From assembly GCF_002575655.3 (NCBI RefSeq), contig NC_053036.3, positions 155,844,627-155,908,626 on the forward strand: a stretch of DNA of 64,000 bases. The letters are read 5' to 3'. The translations under genes were made by a program, and so were the position numbers. The DNA is from Aegilops tauschii subsp. strangulata (lineage: Eukaryota; Streptophyta; Magnoliopsida; Poales; Poaceae). The notes below the pieces were generated by a model that ran no database searches, was not told where the DNA came from, and saw only the letters and a list, made by a program, of their open reading frames with translations. Below, one piece after another: positions 11,130-23,880 of this stretch; position 1 is the first letter of the stretch, and each line of letters begins with the position of its first letter.

Positions 11130-14100
11130 ATGGCGTCAAATGCACAGTTTATGGCTGTGATGCTGCTACATCTGTGCACCACGTCCTCCTCCCTATACCT
11201 CGGTCCACCACGCCAGGCGCACAACTACCTCCGTTTTGCCGACGTCAATCGCCATTGCCAGTCCATGCTCTCGTCGGCCACCGAGCTGGCCTACGAAGCC
11301 AACCGTCCCTACCAAGTGAGGCACCAGCTATCCTTCGAGAAGGGCGACTGGCGCCAGGACGCCGACCATGCGCCTCTCCTGCCGTTCGTCGCCGGTGACG
11401 CGCCAAAGAAGGGCGCTCGCCGGTTGCCTGAACCCCTGTCCCTTGCAACATTCGTTGTCACGCATGTTGACGACGACGAGGAGCACCGTGCAAGGCCAGC
11501 CGTCAACGTCAGCGGCGTCCTCGTCCTTGCCCGGAAGAGTGCCGCGCCGGAGTTCGCGCCAGGTATGTCGACCGTGTCGCCGGAGTTCAACCTTTCGGCG
11601 GGCAGCACCAGGCTCAAGATTATATTTGTAGGCGTGTACACGGAGAGTGCAGATAGCAATGGGGATGGCGACGGCGAGCGAGTACTGTGCATGGTCGGGA
11701 GCGCTGTCCTGCCGAAGCGCAGCACCGGCGGCGTTGACCCGTGGGATTGGGCCAAGAACTCCGACCGGAGCAGCTTCCGGTCGCCTGTAACGGCCGACAA
11801 CAACATACTGCTCGTGCTACGGTACCCGAAGAAGCTGACACTGACAACCCGTGCGGTGGCCGGCACGATGCGGAGCACGAGCGGCGCGTCGGATGCGTCC
11901 TACTTTGACACCGTGCAGCTCGTGTCAGGGCTCATCTCCTACAGCATGTACCATTACCAGCCCCAAGAGCTCGCCGCTGGCGCAGGCCACGCGCTCCCTT
12001 CGAGCGGCGCCGATGATGGCGTGTCCAGCCGTGCAAGGGATGTGTACAACGGAAGCTATCCATGCCTAGTCCTTAACCGAAATGCTTATGGACAAGTCAG
12101 CACCGTGCTCCCCGGATGGCAGTGCAACTCCACGGCAGCGACGGGCGGGTCGTGCCACGGCATCGGGCCGTTCGAAATGGACAAAGCAGCAGACGCGGAC
12201 GCGTTCGCTGGGGTTGGCATCATAATGCAGGACTTCCAGTGCCTGGAGCAATACGACATGGCCGGCCCGACCGGCACCGCGATGGTGTCGGTCGTGTTCC
12301 GCGCCCTGTCCCCATGGGAGGACTGGAGCACGGCGAGGTCGCGCTCCGGGCTTAGCGGGAAGACACTGTCGGCCGAGGGAGTCTGGAAAACATCGACAGG
12401 GCAGGCCTGCATGGTGGCATGCCGTGGCATCGCGGGCAAGAAGGCGTGCAACTTCCGGGTGTGCCTCTTCTTCCCGACGACGATGTCCATTACCGGCCTC
12501 GACACCATGCTGGGAGAGATAACCGGCGTGGACGCAGCAGCCGGCGGAGTGGCATACCCGCCCCTCCTGTCGTTCCGGCAGCACATGAGCCCGCCACGCC
12601 TATGGGGCTACTATCCCGACGATGGCATACCGCTGGTGTCATACAAATACAACTACGCGAAGGTCAATCAGGCCGGCGAGCTGCGCCGGAGGAGCGAATT
12701 GCCGTCGCACTTCCGCAAGATCGTTGCGAAGTCTCTGTCCATGAGAGATGGCGCTGGCAATGACAGGAGGAGCCTGTCCAGCCTCGCCGACAGGCTCACT
12801 CTCTGGTTCATGGCCATGCCAGACCTGTTCCGGCAGGAATGGATTGAGCGTCCGATCCTTCACTTGGAGGTCTTCTCCCTCGAGCAGGTCATCGACCGCT
12901 ATTCACCCCCGCAACACGGGGATGGCAGACCAACAAAAGAGCCTGGAACGGAGGGGCGCATACTACTCAATGTGTCGGCCGAGCTCACCATTTTTAAGGA
13001 TCGTTGGCCCCAAAAATCAGTGATGTCGCTTGAAGGCGTGTACAATCCAGACGACGGTCGGATGCACCTGATCGGCTGCCAAGATGTCCGGCTCCCGTGG
13101 CAAAACTCATCGACAAGCAGAGATCTGGGACTCGAACAAGGGATGGACTGCTCCATCGAGGTGAAAGTCGAGTACCCGCCGACCACGATGCACTTGTTTG
13201 TCATGTCGACGGCGAAGGTGCAGATAGCGAGCACGAGGACGGCCGTCGACGCGCTGCATTTCAAGGCGGTGAAGCTCAGGGCTATGCCCTCGTACCCGCA
13301 GCAGCGGCCCAGCGGGTTCTACCGAGGCGTCGTCAATGGCGTGCTCTGCATTGTACTGCTATCAGCCACGATCGCGGCCGTGCTCAGCCAGCTGCGCTAC
13401 ATCAAGACGCACACCGACGTGGCGCCGTACATCTCCCTGGTCATGCTCAGCGTCCAGGCTCTCGGCTACGGCATCCCGCTGGTCACGGGCGTCGAGGCGA
13501 TCCTAGCGAGGGTGACCTTGCGCTCGTCCGGCGATGTCGCCAAGGCGACGTCTTCTGGATGAACTCCCTACTACATGTTTGACACGTGGCGGCTGTGCGA
13601 GACCATCGACCAGGCGGTGAAGGTCCTCACGGTCTGCGCCTTCATCCTCACGGTGCGCCTCGGCCAGAAGGTGCGGCGCTCGAGGGCGTGCATGGTGGAG
13701 CGGTCGCCGCTGGACCCGGCGTGCGTGCCGAGCGACGGCAGGGTGTTCGTCTACTACTGCGGCGTGCACCTGGTGCTCTTCGTGCTCATCCTCGCGCTCA
13801 ACAGGGAGGCCATGGCCGTCGAGCAGCAGGTGGCGCTGATGCAGGACCTGTTCCTGCTCCCGCAGGCGATTGGCAACGCCGTGTGGCGGATAAACTGCAG
13901 GCCGCTCAAGGGGAGCTTCTACGTCGGCGTCACCTTCCTGCGCCTGCTGCCGCACGCGTATGAATACGGAGGGCCGCCGGCTGATTTCCGTTCGCGCTCG
14001 GTCGACGTCAATGCCGGCAGTCAAGGGCGCTTCTTCGCCAAGGCAGGCGACATGGTGATACCGCTTGCCGCGGTCGCGCTCGCGCTCGTAGTGCACGCAC

Positions 14101-14174
14101 AGCAGCGATGCAACTACGCGATTGTTAGTAGGATGGGCAAGCCGGAGCAGAAGAAGCTGCATCACATCTTCTAA
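11130..14174 (+). pseudogene. DUF2921 membrane protein gene with one in-frame stop
   Basis: A single frame runs from ATG 11130 to TAA 14172-14174 (1,015 codons). It is broken only by TGA at codon 811 (13560-13562); the frame after it is open and family-like (FDTWRLCETIDQAVK, LTVRLGQKVRRSR). An N-terminal signal-like segment (FMAVMLLHLCTTSSSLYLG) precedes a long luminal part with N-glycosylation sequons (NVS, NGS, NST). The C-terminal membrane region has helices near VNGVLCIVLLSATIAAVL and YISLVMLSVQALGY, and further ones after the stop near VLTVCAFILTV, CGVHLVLFVLILAL and MVIPLAAVALALVV. In Arabidopsis the DUF2921 type includes FLYING SAUCER1, an endomembrane RING E3 ligase; this copy lacks a RING domain and its function is unknown. 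The upstream GTG at 11118 is in frame but ATG is preferred. An acceptor-like TTGCAG at 11098-11103 suggests a 5'UTR intron. With the stop read as real, the product is 810 residues lacking the later helices. Confidence 0.8.
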
Positions 14175-14479
14175 CTGATTTCTGTATTTGCAACAACGCA
14201 TATCTTACCAAGCCAATAGGTGTTTCAGAACCCTTGATCATGGCAACTGAAAAAGTAAATTTACAGAAACCGGGATGTACCGGTGGGGAATCCACTATCC
14301 ATTGGTTTCATCAAGATCCATGCAGTCTGACCCGGTATAACACAATAATTCATTCCAGCAACTATACTTCGTAATACGGCCTGAGACAAAACTGGCAGCT
14401 TTTTGCAGTAGAGAGAGAGAGAGTTAGAATTGAGAGACGGACGCTGCATGCATTCTCTCTCCATACAAATGACATGTAT

Positions 14480-15720
14480 TTAATTTCATCTTTAAATTTG
14501 AAATGATTGATATCTGTTAAATGAAATGTCCATTTTTGAAACTTTTTATACATTTGCAATCGTCGTGACAAGATCTTTAGAACAAGATCAATCTTGGATA
14601 TATTTGAAATACTTTTTATTTTATATATTTCGGTTATCTTTGAAATGACTTTCACAAAACATAAAATTGTTTCACTTTGAAAAGATATTTCATATATTTG
14701 AAATAATTAATTTCACACACGCAACAATCTATTTCACATAGCCGAAATAACTAGTTTCACATATTTAAAAAATGGACCTAAATTGTTGCATAAACTCACT
14801 TCACTCATTTTAGAATATACTTTCACTCATTTCAAAAAACTTATTTCAATCCTGAAGAGACCGATTTCAGAGGTTTTGCCACAAAAAAACTTGATTTCGG
14901 TCATTTTGATTTAATGATTTCAATTATTTCAAAAAACATATTTAAATTATTTCCAAAAACAATTTCACTCGCTTCATAAAACATATTTCAATTATCATTG
15001 AAATAACAATTTGTAACTCGCTCCAAAAACAATTTGTAACTTGTTATTTTGGTGAGATATGTATTGAAATATATGAAATTACTTCCCTGAAATATATTTC
15101 AATGTGGAGTTGCAAGATGTGGAACTAATTTCTGCGAAAATATATGAAATTACTTCTCTGAAATATATGAATGCTATTTGTCATATCTGTAACTTGTTAT
15201 TTCAGTGAGATATGTATTGAAATGTATGAAATTACTTCCCTGAAAAATATGTAATTACTTCCCCGAAATATATTTCAATGTGGTGTTGCAAGTTGTTACA
15301 CTAATTTAATTGTAATGGTGTGTGCAAGATATGTGAAATTTATATTTCAATGTGGTAAACAACCAACTTTGACTCTTTTGAGCATGTAATATGCAAACTT
15401 GACAAAACACAATGAAATATGTTTCATATACTTAAAAAAATACTAATTCATATAAAACTAATTTCATTCATTTCAAAAGAACTGACTTCACTCATTTCAT
15501 TAACTTATTTCATTCATTACCAAAATGTTTTGAAATAATCAGTTTGACATGTTTGAACGAACTAGTTTCAGAAAACTGATTTCACTTATTTCAAAAAATA
15601 TTTTCACTAGTTTCAGAATCGATTCCAATTATTTCGAATAAGTAAGTTTGAAATAAGTGAACTTTAAATTTTGGTATGATTGAAATAAAAAACTTAAACT
15701 AGTTTAAATATATTCGAAAT
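14480..15720. repeat. AT-rich degenerate repeat based on ATTTCA
   Basis: About 1.2 kb is dominated by variants of atttcaaaaaa / gaaatatatttcaa. A longer block around gatatgtattgaaatatatg recurs near 15055 and 15210. No open frame or terminal repeats are visible. It may be the inside of a decayed DNA transposon. Confidence 0.5.
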
Positions 15721-15909
15721 TGGTCTTGTTCTACAGATCACATGTTCAGGAATTTGAATATTATAAAAGAATTCAATAATAGAAAATTAGTGTTAGAGAT
15801 ATTGTCCATCTAAAATTTAAAACAAAGATAAAATGGATGGATTTGTGTGTGAGAGAGAGGAGAGATTTTGCATGCATGCATGCGTACCGTTCCTGTTAAA
15901 AGGTACTTA

Positions 15910-16066
15910 CTCCGTTCCTAAATATAAGTCTTTGGAGAGATTTCAAATGGAATATCACATACGGATGTATATAGACATATTTTAGAGTGTAGATTCGCTC
16001 ATTTTGCTCCGTATCTAGTCACTTGTTCAAATCTCTAAAAAGACCTATATTTAGGAACGGAGAGAG
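15910..16066. mobile_element. Stowaway MITE (157 bp)
   Basis: It starts CTCCGTTCCTAAATATAAGTC and ends ctatatTTAGGAACGGAGAGAG, with TA on both sides (15908-15909 and 16067-16068). The arms are complementary and the interior has no coding capacity. Confidence 0.92.
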
Positions 16067-16540
16067 TACTACTCATTCTGATATTGATTAGACTAAAATC
16101 AAAAATACAAGAGATTCTTTGCAATGAATACTTTCATATACAGATGCACATGGTCCCACAACTTTAGATGTGGCAGCACCTTATTGGTGGGAAGATCACC
16201 GGTAGCTCCCGGCTCCGGTAAAAAACACTTTGCGTCATGGCAACTGAAAGTAAGCAAACACATTGCATATATTCCGTGAAGCCTATGTGCACAGGCATGT
16301 TAGACCAACAGCTTGTAGTGTGTGCTTTTGTTGTCGATCTGAACAAAATACACAAACCAAAAACTATATGGAGCACTCGTTCTTTGGTATCATGGGAATG
16401 ATATGGTGTTTGCTCTGTAAACAAATTAAAGGCTTGTATGCTTGACTGAATAAAATGAAAATTTAGAGATGAACTAAACCATGCCACTCCCAATCAGAGA
16501 GCAACAAAGTACAGACTTAGTTTTCTGTAGAGAAATAGCT

Positions 16541-16615
16541 ACTCCCTTCTTTTCAAAATATAAGACGCGATTGACTTTGCACGGTCTTTGATGCACGGCT
16601 TTTGATGAGTACTAT
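16541..16615. mobile_element. Truncated Stowaway-like fragment
   Basis: One arm only: ctactcccttcttttcaaaatataagacgc resembles the common CTCCCTCCGTTCCAAAATATAAG terminus. The other arm is missing. The rest of 16100-17090 shows nothing I can assign. Confidence 0.45.
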
Positions 16616-17089
16616 ATATGTATGCAGCAATACAGTTTAAATAAGCCATGAGACTTCAAGTCCAGGTTCATGTGAAAGAACGCTAGTATTCTAGGATTCT
16701 TCATTTTTGTGGGCCATTTAAGGCATGCAGGAAGAGACCAAGAAATCTACAGTCTCAGAGCGACAGAAAATCTCGTATCACGGAACCAGAACATTTCTTT
16801 GATTTATAGGTCAAATAGGAAGCAGGCGATAACCCAGCTCAGGGAGAAGGCCCGTGACTTACGAGTAGTAAAGGTGGTAACAAAAGAAAGAGGCGTACCC
16901 AGCAAATGTAATAGCCCAAGGCGTTTGTTATTTTTCTTATTGAAGCAGAGAGCCTTAGCCTACTAGACAGAGGCGGTAAATAGGACATGGCAGATACAGA
17001 GCTTCCGCTCGGTTGTGAATTAGCATGCAAGTTTCTTTTGATCTATCAAACATGGCATAAAGTTCTAGTTCCGTTCTTTTTTTGCGTAA

Positions 17090-18290
17090 AGGTTGTGCAC
17101 TTTTTCATCAGTTTTCTTTCTTTCTTTCCTCGTTTTCACCGGGTTTGTTGTTTTCTTTGTTTCTTTTCTTGCTTTTCATTGGGTTTTTCTCCTTCTTCGG
17201 TTTTTATTTCTTTCTTTCTTAGTTTTCATCGGTTTTCTTCGTTTCTTTCCCAGTTTTCTTCGGTTTTGTTGTTTTTCTTTGTTTCTTTTCATGGTTTTCA
17301 TTAGTTTTTTGCTTTTCTTTCTTTGGTTTTTATTTATTTATTTCTTGGTTTCCATCTGTTTTCTTTGTTTTCATTCTTTTATTTTTGTTTCTTCAATTTT
17401 TTTCATTTTCTTTTTCCTTGGATAATTTTGTTTCTTTTTCACTTTTCATTTTTTGGTCTTCTTTGTTTCTTTTGGTTTTCATTCTGGATTTCTTGTATAT
17501 GTTAACAATATTTTTCTAATACACGTTTACATTTTTCTGATACAAATTTAACATTTTCTGAATACATGCTTATCTTTTTCTAATACACAATTTAAACATT
17601 TTTTGAATGCTTGATTAATACTTTTCAAATACAAGATTTTTTTTTTCAATACTTGGTCAACATTTTCCAATACACACTTTTAAACTTTTCAAATGCTTGC
17701 TTAACATTTTTCAAATAAAAAGATTAACATTTTTTGAATAATTGGACAACTTTTTTTCATATACATTTAATATTTTTCAAATTCTTGATTAACATTATTC
17801 AAACAATTTTTCAAATGCTTGATATTTTTCTATACTTGATAAAAAAAATTCATCATTTTTTAAACATGGCCAACATTTTTTATATACACATTGAACTTTT
17901 CTCAAATGCTTGATTAAATTTTTTCAAATATTTGTTCGACATTTTTTTTTTCAAATTTTTGATAAACAACTTTATATAGATGATCAACAAAATTCATCAT
18001 TTTTTTAATACATGATCAACAAATTTTCTATACACGTGGAATATTTCCCGAATGCTTGGTTAACATTTTTCAAATACTGGTTCAAAAAATTTCAAATACT
18101 TATTCAACATTTTCCGAATGCTTGATTAACATTTTTCCAATACTTGTTCGATATTTCCCAGTACTTGTTCAACATTTTTCAAATAGTTATTCAACATTTT
18201 CCAAATGCTTGCCCAACATTTTTCAAATACTTGTTCAATATTTTTCAAATACTTGTTCAACATTTTTCAAATGTTTTTTGTAGTGTGTTT
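17090..18290. repeat. Pyrimidine-rich tract, then a degenerate 30-45-bp tandem repeat
   Basis: 17090-17505 is built from TTTCTTT / ggttttc words. 17510-18290 consists of variants of caacatttttcaaatacttg alternating with aatgcttgattaacattttt. Such arrays occur inside several grass DNA transposons. The Phe/Ser-rich open frames here are composition artefacts. Confidence 0.55.
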
Positions 18291-18369
18291 TTTGTATTAT
18301 AAACAAAAGTGCAAAAATAAAAGAAAACATGGAAACAGAAAACATGAAATAAATAGAAAAAAGGAGGTT

Positions 18370-18620
18370 GTGACCTCCCGCGCTTCTGGGTCGGCCCATC
18401 TCGGTCTCGCCGTTCAACAATGGTTTCTGGCATTTACTGTGTGTTGCAAACCGGCGCACACAGCCTCCGCGCTTGGGTTGACCGATTTGCGTCTTTTTCT
18501 TTTTCGCTCAAACTGAAAAAAATAGCGGGTCACCCAGAATCAAATATGGGACCTCGAGCTTCACTGAAGCAGTGCATAACAACTAGGCCATTGCACAACC
18601 TATGTCAACTAACTTCGTTT
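18370..18620. other. GC-richer island between degenerate arrays, possible MULE terminus
   Basis: A stretch with cctcccgcgcttctgggtcggccc and tgacccgctatttt-type sequence (on the minus strand) lies between the two AT-rich arrays. It resembles end regions of grass Mutator-like elements as I remember them. No paired inverted repeat or 9-bp target duplication was identified, so this is tentative. Confidence 0.25.
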
Positions 18621-18719
18621 TTCCCTCTTTTTGTTTTTTCTGCTCGGAAATCCCTTGGTTTTGGGAACCAAACCAGTTCTTATTTTTCCTTTTTTGGGTA
18701 ATGGTTTTGTTCGGTTTCC

Positions 18720-19340
18720 TTTTTCTTCTTCTTTCCTAAATGCGTGACTTTTTATTTTCATGATCTTTTTAAATTGACGAAACGTTTTTTCATACTCGTG
18801 ATTTTTACTAAAATCGATGAACTTTTTTCAAAGCTGATGTTTTCTTCTTTAGAATTGATGAACCTTTTCCAAAAATAATGATTTTTCTAAAAAAAATCCA
18901 GTGAGAAATTTTCAAATTTGTGAACATTTTACAAAATCAATGATTTTTTTTCTAAAATTTGATGAATTTTTTTCAAAATCTTGAACTTTACCCAAATTCG
19001 GTGAACTTCTTTTGAATTCACAAACTTATGTTTCTTTAATGTATTTCAATAAAATAAGCTTTTTAAAATTTGTGAACTCTTTTTCAAAATTAGTGAACTT
19101 TTATTTAAAATATGTGATCTTTTTTCAAATTTGTGAACTTTTTTTCAAAATCATGAACTTTCTTCGAGTTCGGTGAACTTTTTAAATTCACAAAGCTATT
19201 TTGAATTTGTTAATTTTTTTTGCATAAAATGAATTGCTCAAATTCATGAACTTTTTTGAATTACCAAACTTTTTTTCTTGTTCGCGAACTTTTCTTGGAG
19301 AGCGAGAGGTTCAGCCGTTCGGAACAATTGTTTGAATAAA
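18720..19340. repeat. Degenerate tandem repeat based on GTGAACTTTTTTCAAA
   Basis: Variants of tttgtgaactttttttcaaaa repeat over about 600 bases in one orientation, like the array at 17.5-18.3 kb but with a different core. No coding capacity. Confidence 0.5.
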
Positions 19341-20863
19341 ATCACGAACTTTTTTTTTATTTTGCTTGGTTTGCTCCGGTGATCTATGCTTCAACCGTTC
19401 GGAACACTTGGTTGAGCTTTGCCCGTTAATTTTTGTAGCCAAAATGTGTAGGGAATCGTTGCATGGAAAACAAAAAAAATTATACGCACACGCAATGATC
19501 TAACCATGGAGATGCATAGCAACGAGGGGGAGAGTGTGTCTACGTACCCTCGTAGACCGTAAGCGGAAGCGTTTCACAACGCAGTTGATGTAGTCGAACT
19601 TTTTTGCGCTTCAACCGATCAAGTACCGAACGCACGACACCTCCGCGTTCTGCACACGTTCAGCTCGGTGACGTCCCTCGCCTTCTTGATCCAGCAAGAC
19701 GTTGAGGTAGTACATGAGTTCCGTCAGCACGCTGGCGTGGTGACAGTGATGGTGCAGTGATCCCTGCAGGGCTCCGCCTAAGCACTACGAAAATATGACG
19801 AGGGTGTAAACGGCGGAGGGGGGCGCCGCACACGGCTAACAGTTGATCTGGGGTGCGCTAGGTGCCTCCCTCCCACATATATATAGGTGGGAGGGGGAGG
19901 GGAGAGGCCAGGGCACGCCCTAGGGCTGGCCGCCGGCCCCCTAGGGCTGCCTTGCCCTGCGCCCCCCTACCATGTTTTCCCAAGGGGGAAGGAAAGAGGG
20001 GGGGGGGGGGGGAGAGGGAAGGAAGTGGGGATCCTAATCCACACTTTCCTTTGCCTTCTCCCCTTTCCTTCTCCTCCTTAGGCTGGCCCATATGGGGGGC
20101 GCACCAGCCCCACTCTTTTGCCGAGGGTGCCCGGAACCCCTTCCGGTGACCCGATAAGTACCCGGTACCCCCGAAAAACTTCCGGTGTCCGAATAGCATC
20201 GTCCTATATATCAATCTTTACCTCTCGACCATTTCGAGACTCCTCGTCATGTCCGTGATCTTATTCGGGACTCCGAACAACATTCGGTCACCAAATCACA
20301 TAACTCATATAATACTATATCGTCATCGAACGTTAAGCGTGCGGACCCTACGGGTTCGAGAACTATGTAGACATGACCGAGACACCTCTCCGGTCAATAA
20401 CCAATAGCGGAACCTGGATGCCCATATTGGCTCCTACATATTCTACGAAGATCTTTATTGGTCGAACCATTATGACAACATACGTAATTCCCTTTGTCCA
20501 TCGGTATGTTACTTGCCCGAGATTCGATCGTCGGTATCTTCATACCTAGTTCAATCTCGTTACCGGCAAGTCTCTTTACTCGTTCCATAATACATCACCT
20601 CGTGACTAACTCCTTAGTCGTTTGCTTGCAAGCTTATGATGTGTATTACCGAGAGGGCCCAGAGATACCTCTCAGATACTCGGAGTGACAAATCCTAATC
20701 TCGATCTATGCCAACTCAACAAACACCTTCGGAGATACATGTAGATCATCTTTATAATCACCCAGTTACGTTGTGACGTTTGATAGCGCACAAGGCATTC
20801 CTCCGGTATCCGGGAGTTGCATAATCTCATAGTCGAAGGAATATGTATTTGACATGAAGAAAG

Positions 20864-22589
20864 TGAAGGAAATATGCCCTAGAGGCAATAATAAAGTTAT
20901 TATTTATTTCCTTATATCATGATAAATGTTTATTATTCATGCTAGAATTGTATTAACCGGAAACATGATACATGTGTGAATACATAGACAAACAGAGTGT
21001 CACTAGTATGCCTCTACTTGACTAGCTCGTTGATGAAAGATGGTTATGTTTCCTAACCATAGACATGAGTTGTCATTTGATTAACGGGATCACATCATTA
21101 GGAGAATGATGTGATTGACTTGACCCATTCCGTTAGCTTAGCACTCGATCGTTTAGTATGTTGCTATTGCTTTCTTCATGACTTATACATGTTCCTATGA
21201 CTATGAGATTATGCAACTCCCGTTTACCGGAGGAACACTTTGTGTGCTACCAAACGTCACAACGTAAATGGGTGATTATAAAGGTGCTCTACAGGTGTCT
21301 CCAAAGGTACTTGTTGGGTTGGCGTATTTCGAGATTAGGATTTGTCACTCCGATTGTCGGAGAGGTATCTCTGGGCCCACTCAGTAATGCACATCACTAT
21401 AAGCCTTGCAAGCATTGTAACTAATGAGTTAGTTGCGGGATGATGTATTACGGAACGAGTAAAGAGACTTGCCGGTAACGAGATTGAACTAGGTATTGAG
21501 ATATCGACGATCGAATCTCGGGCAAGTAACATACCGATGACAAAGGGAACAACGTATGTTGTTATGCGGTTTGACCGATAAAGATCTTCGTAGAATATGT
21601 GGGAACCAATATGAGCATCCAGGTTCCGCTATTGGTTATTGACCGGAGAGGTGTCTCGGTCATGTCTACATAGTTCTCGAACCCGTAGGGTCCGCACGCT
21701 TAACGTTACGATGCCGGTTATATTATGAGTTTATGTGTTTTGATGTACCGAAGGAGTTCGGAGTCCCGGATGAGATCGGGGACATGACGAGGAGTCTCGA
21801 AATGGCCGAGACGTAAAGATCGATATATTGGACAACTATATTCGGACTTCGGAAAGGTTCCGAATGATTCGGGTATTTTTCGGAGTACCGGAGAGTTACG
21901 GGAATTCGTATTGGGCCTTAATGGGCCATACGGGAAAGGAGAGAAAGGCCTCAAAAGGTGGCTGCGCCCCTCCCCATGATCTGGTCCGAATTGGACTAGG
22001 GAAGGGGGGCACCCCCTTCTTTTCTTCTCCTTTTCCCTTCCCCTTTTCCTATTCCATGCGGGAGGAGGAATCCTACTAGGACTAGGGAGTCCTAGTAGGA
22101 CTCCACCCTTCTGGCGTGCCCCAGGTGCTGGCCGGCCTCCCCTCCTCCATCCTTTATATACGGGGGCAGGGGGGCACCCCATAGACACAACAATTGATCT
22201 ATTGATCTCTTAGCCGTGTGTGGTGTCCCCCTCTACGATATTACACCTCGATAATATCGTAGCGGTGCTTAGGCGAAGCCCTGCGTCGGTAGAACATCAT
22301 CATCGTCACCACGCCGTCGTGCTGACGAAACTCTCCCTCAACACTCGGCTGGATCGGAGTTCGAGGGACGTCATCGAGCTGAACGTGTGCTGATCTCGGA
22401 GGTGCCATGCGTTCGGTACTTGATCGGTCGGATCGTGAAGACGTACGACTACATCAACCGCGTTGTGTTAACGCTTCCGCTTTCGGCCTACGAGGGTACG
22501 TGGACAACACTCTCCCCTCTCGTTGCTATGCATCACCATGATCTTGCGTGTGCGTAGGAATTTTTTTGAAATTACTACGTTCCCCAACA
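20864..22589 (+). repeat. 5' LTR of the complete copia element
   Basis: 1,726 bp, TG...CA. It contains a TATA-like TTTATATACGGG at about 22153 and ends at ttccccaaca just before the primer-binding site. Confidence 0.93.
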
Positions 22590-22606
22590 GTGGCATCCGA
22601 GCCTGG
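22590..22606 (+). other. Primer-binding site of the copia element
   Basis: gTGGCATCCGAGCCTGG follows the LTR at once. It resembles the usual TGGTATCAGAGCC site complementary to initiator tRNA-Met, with a few substitutions. Confidence 0.7.
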
Positions 22607-23880
22607 TTTTATGCGTTGATGCTATGCACGAGTAGAACACAAGTGAGTTGTGGGCGATATAAGTCATACTGCTTACCAGCATGTCATACTTTGGTTCAAC
22701 GGTATTGTGAGATGAAGCGGCCCGGACCGACATTACGCGTACGCTTACGCGAGACTGGTTTCACCGTTGCGAGCACTCGTTGCTTAAAGGTGACTGGCGG
22801 GTGTCTGTCTCTCTCACTTTAGTTGAACCGAGTGTGGCTACGCCCGGTCCTTGCAAAGGTTAAAACAGCACCAACTTGACAAACTATCATTGTGGTTTTG
22901 ATGCGTAGGTAAGATAGGTTCTTGCTAAGCCCATAGCAGCCACGTAAAACTTGCAACAACAAAGTAGAGGACGTCTAACTTGTTTTTGCAGGGCATGTTG
23001 TGATGTGATATGGTCAAGACATGATGTGATATAATTTGTTGTATGAGATGATCATGTTTTGTAACCGAGTTATCGGCAACTGGCAGGAGCCATATGGTTG
23101 TCGCTTTATTGTATGAAATGCAATCGCCATGTAATTGTTTTACTTTATCACTAAGCGGTAGCGATAGTCGTAGAAGTAATAGTTGGCGAGACGACAACGA
23201 TGCTGCGATGGAGATCAAAGTGTCGAGCCGGTGACGATGGTGATCATGACGGTGCTTCGGAGATGGAGATCACAAGCACAAGATGATGATGGCCATATCA
23301 TATCACTGATATTGATTGCATGTGATGTTTATATTTTATGCATCTTATCTTGCTTTGATTGACGGTAGCATTATAAGATGATCTCTCACTAAAATTTCAA
23401 GATAAAAGTGTTCTCCCTGAGTATGCACCGTTGCAAAAGTTCTTCGTGCTGAGACACCACGTGATGATCGGGTGTGATAGGCTCTACGTTCAAATACAAC
23501 GGGTGCAAAACAGTTGCACACGCGGAATACTCAGGTTAAACTTGATGAGCCTAGCATATGCAGATATGGCCTCGGGACACGGAGACCGAAAGGTCGAGCG
23601 TGGATCATATAGTAGATATGATCAACATAGTGATGTTCACCATTGAAACTACTCCATCTCACGTGATGATCAGACATGGTTTAGTTGATTTGGATCACGT
23701 GATCACTTAGATGATGAGAAGGATGTCTATCTAAGTGGGAGTTCTTAAGTAATATGATTAATTGAACTTAAATTTATCATGAACTTAGTCCTGATAGTAT
23801 TTTGCAAATTATGTTGTAGATCAATAGCTCGCGTTGTTGCTTCCCTGTGTTTATTTTTGATATGTTCCTAGAGAAAAATT

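Noticed and set aside
17093..17505. Phe/Ser-rich open frames
   Set aside because: By-products of a TTTCTTT-type low-complexity tract.
18521..18600. tRNA-like sequence (tcaaatatgggacctcgagc...)
   Set aside because: No cloverleaf could be drawn by eye; such phrases are common in grass DNA-transposon ends.
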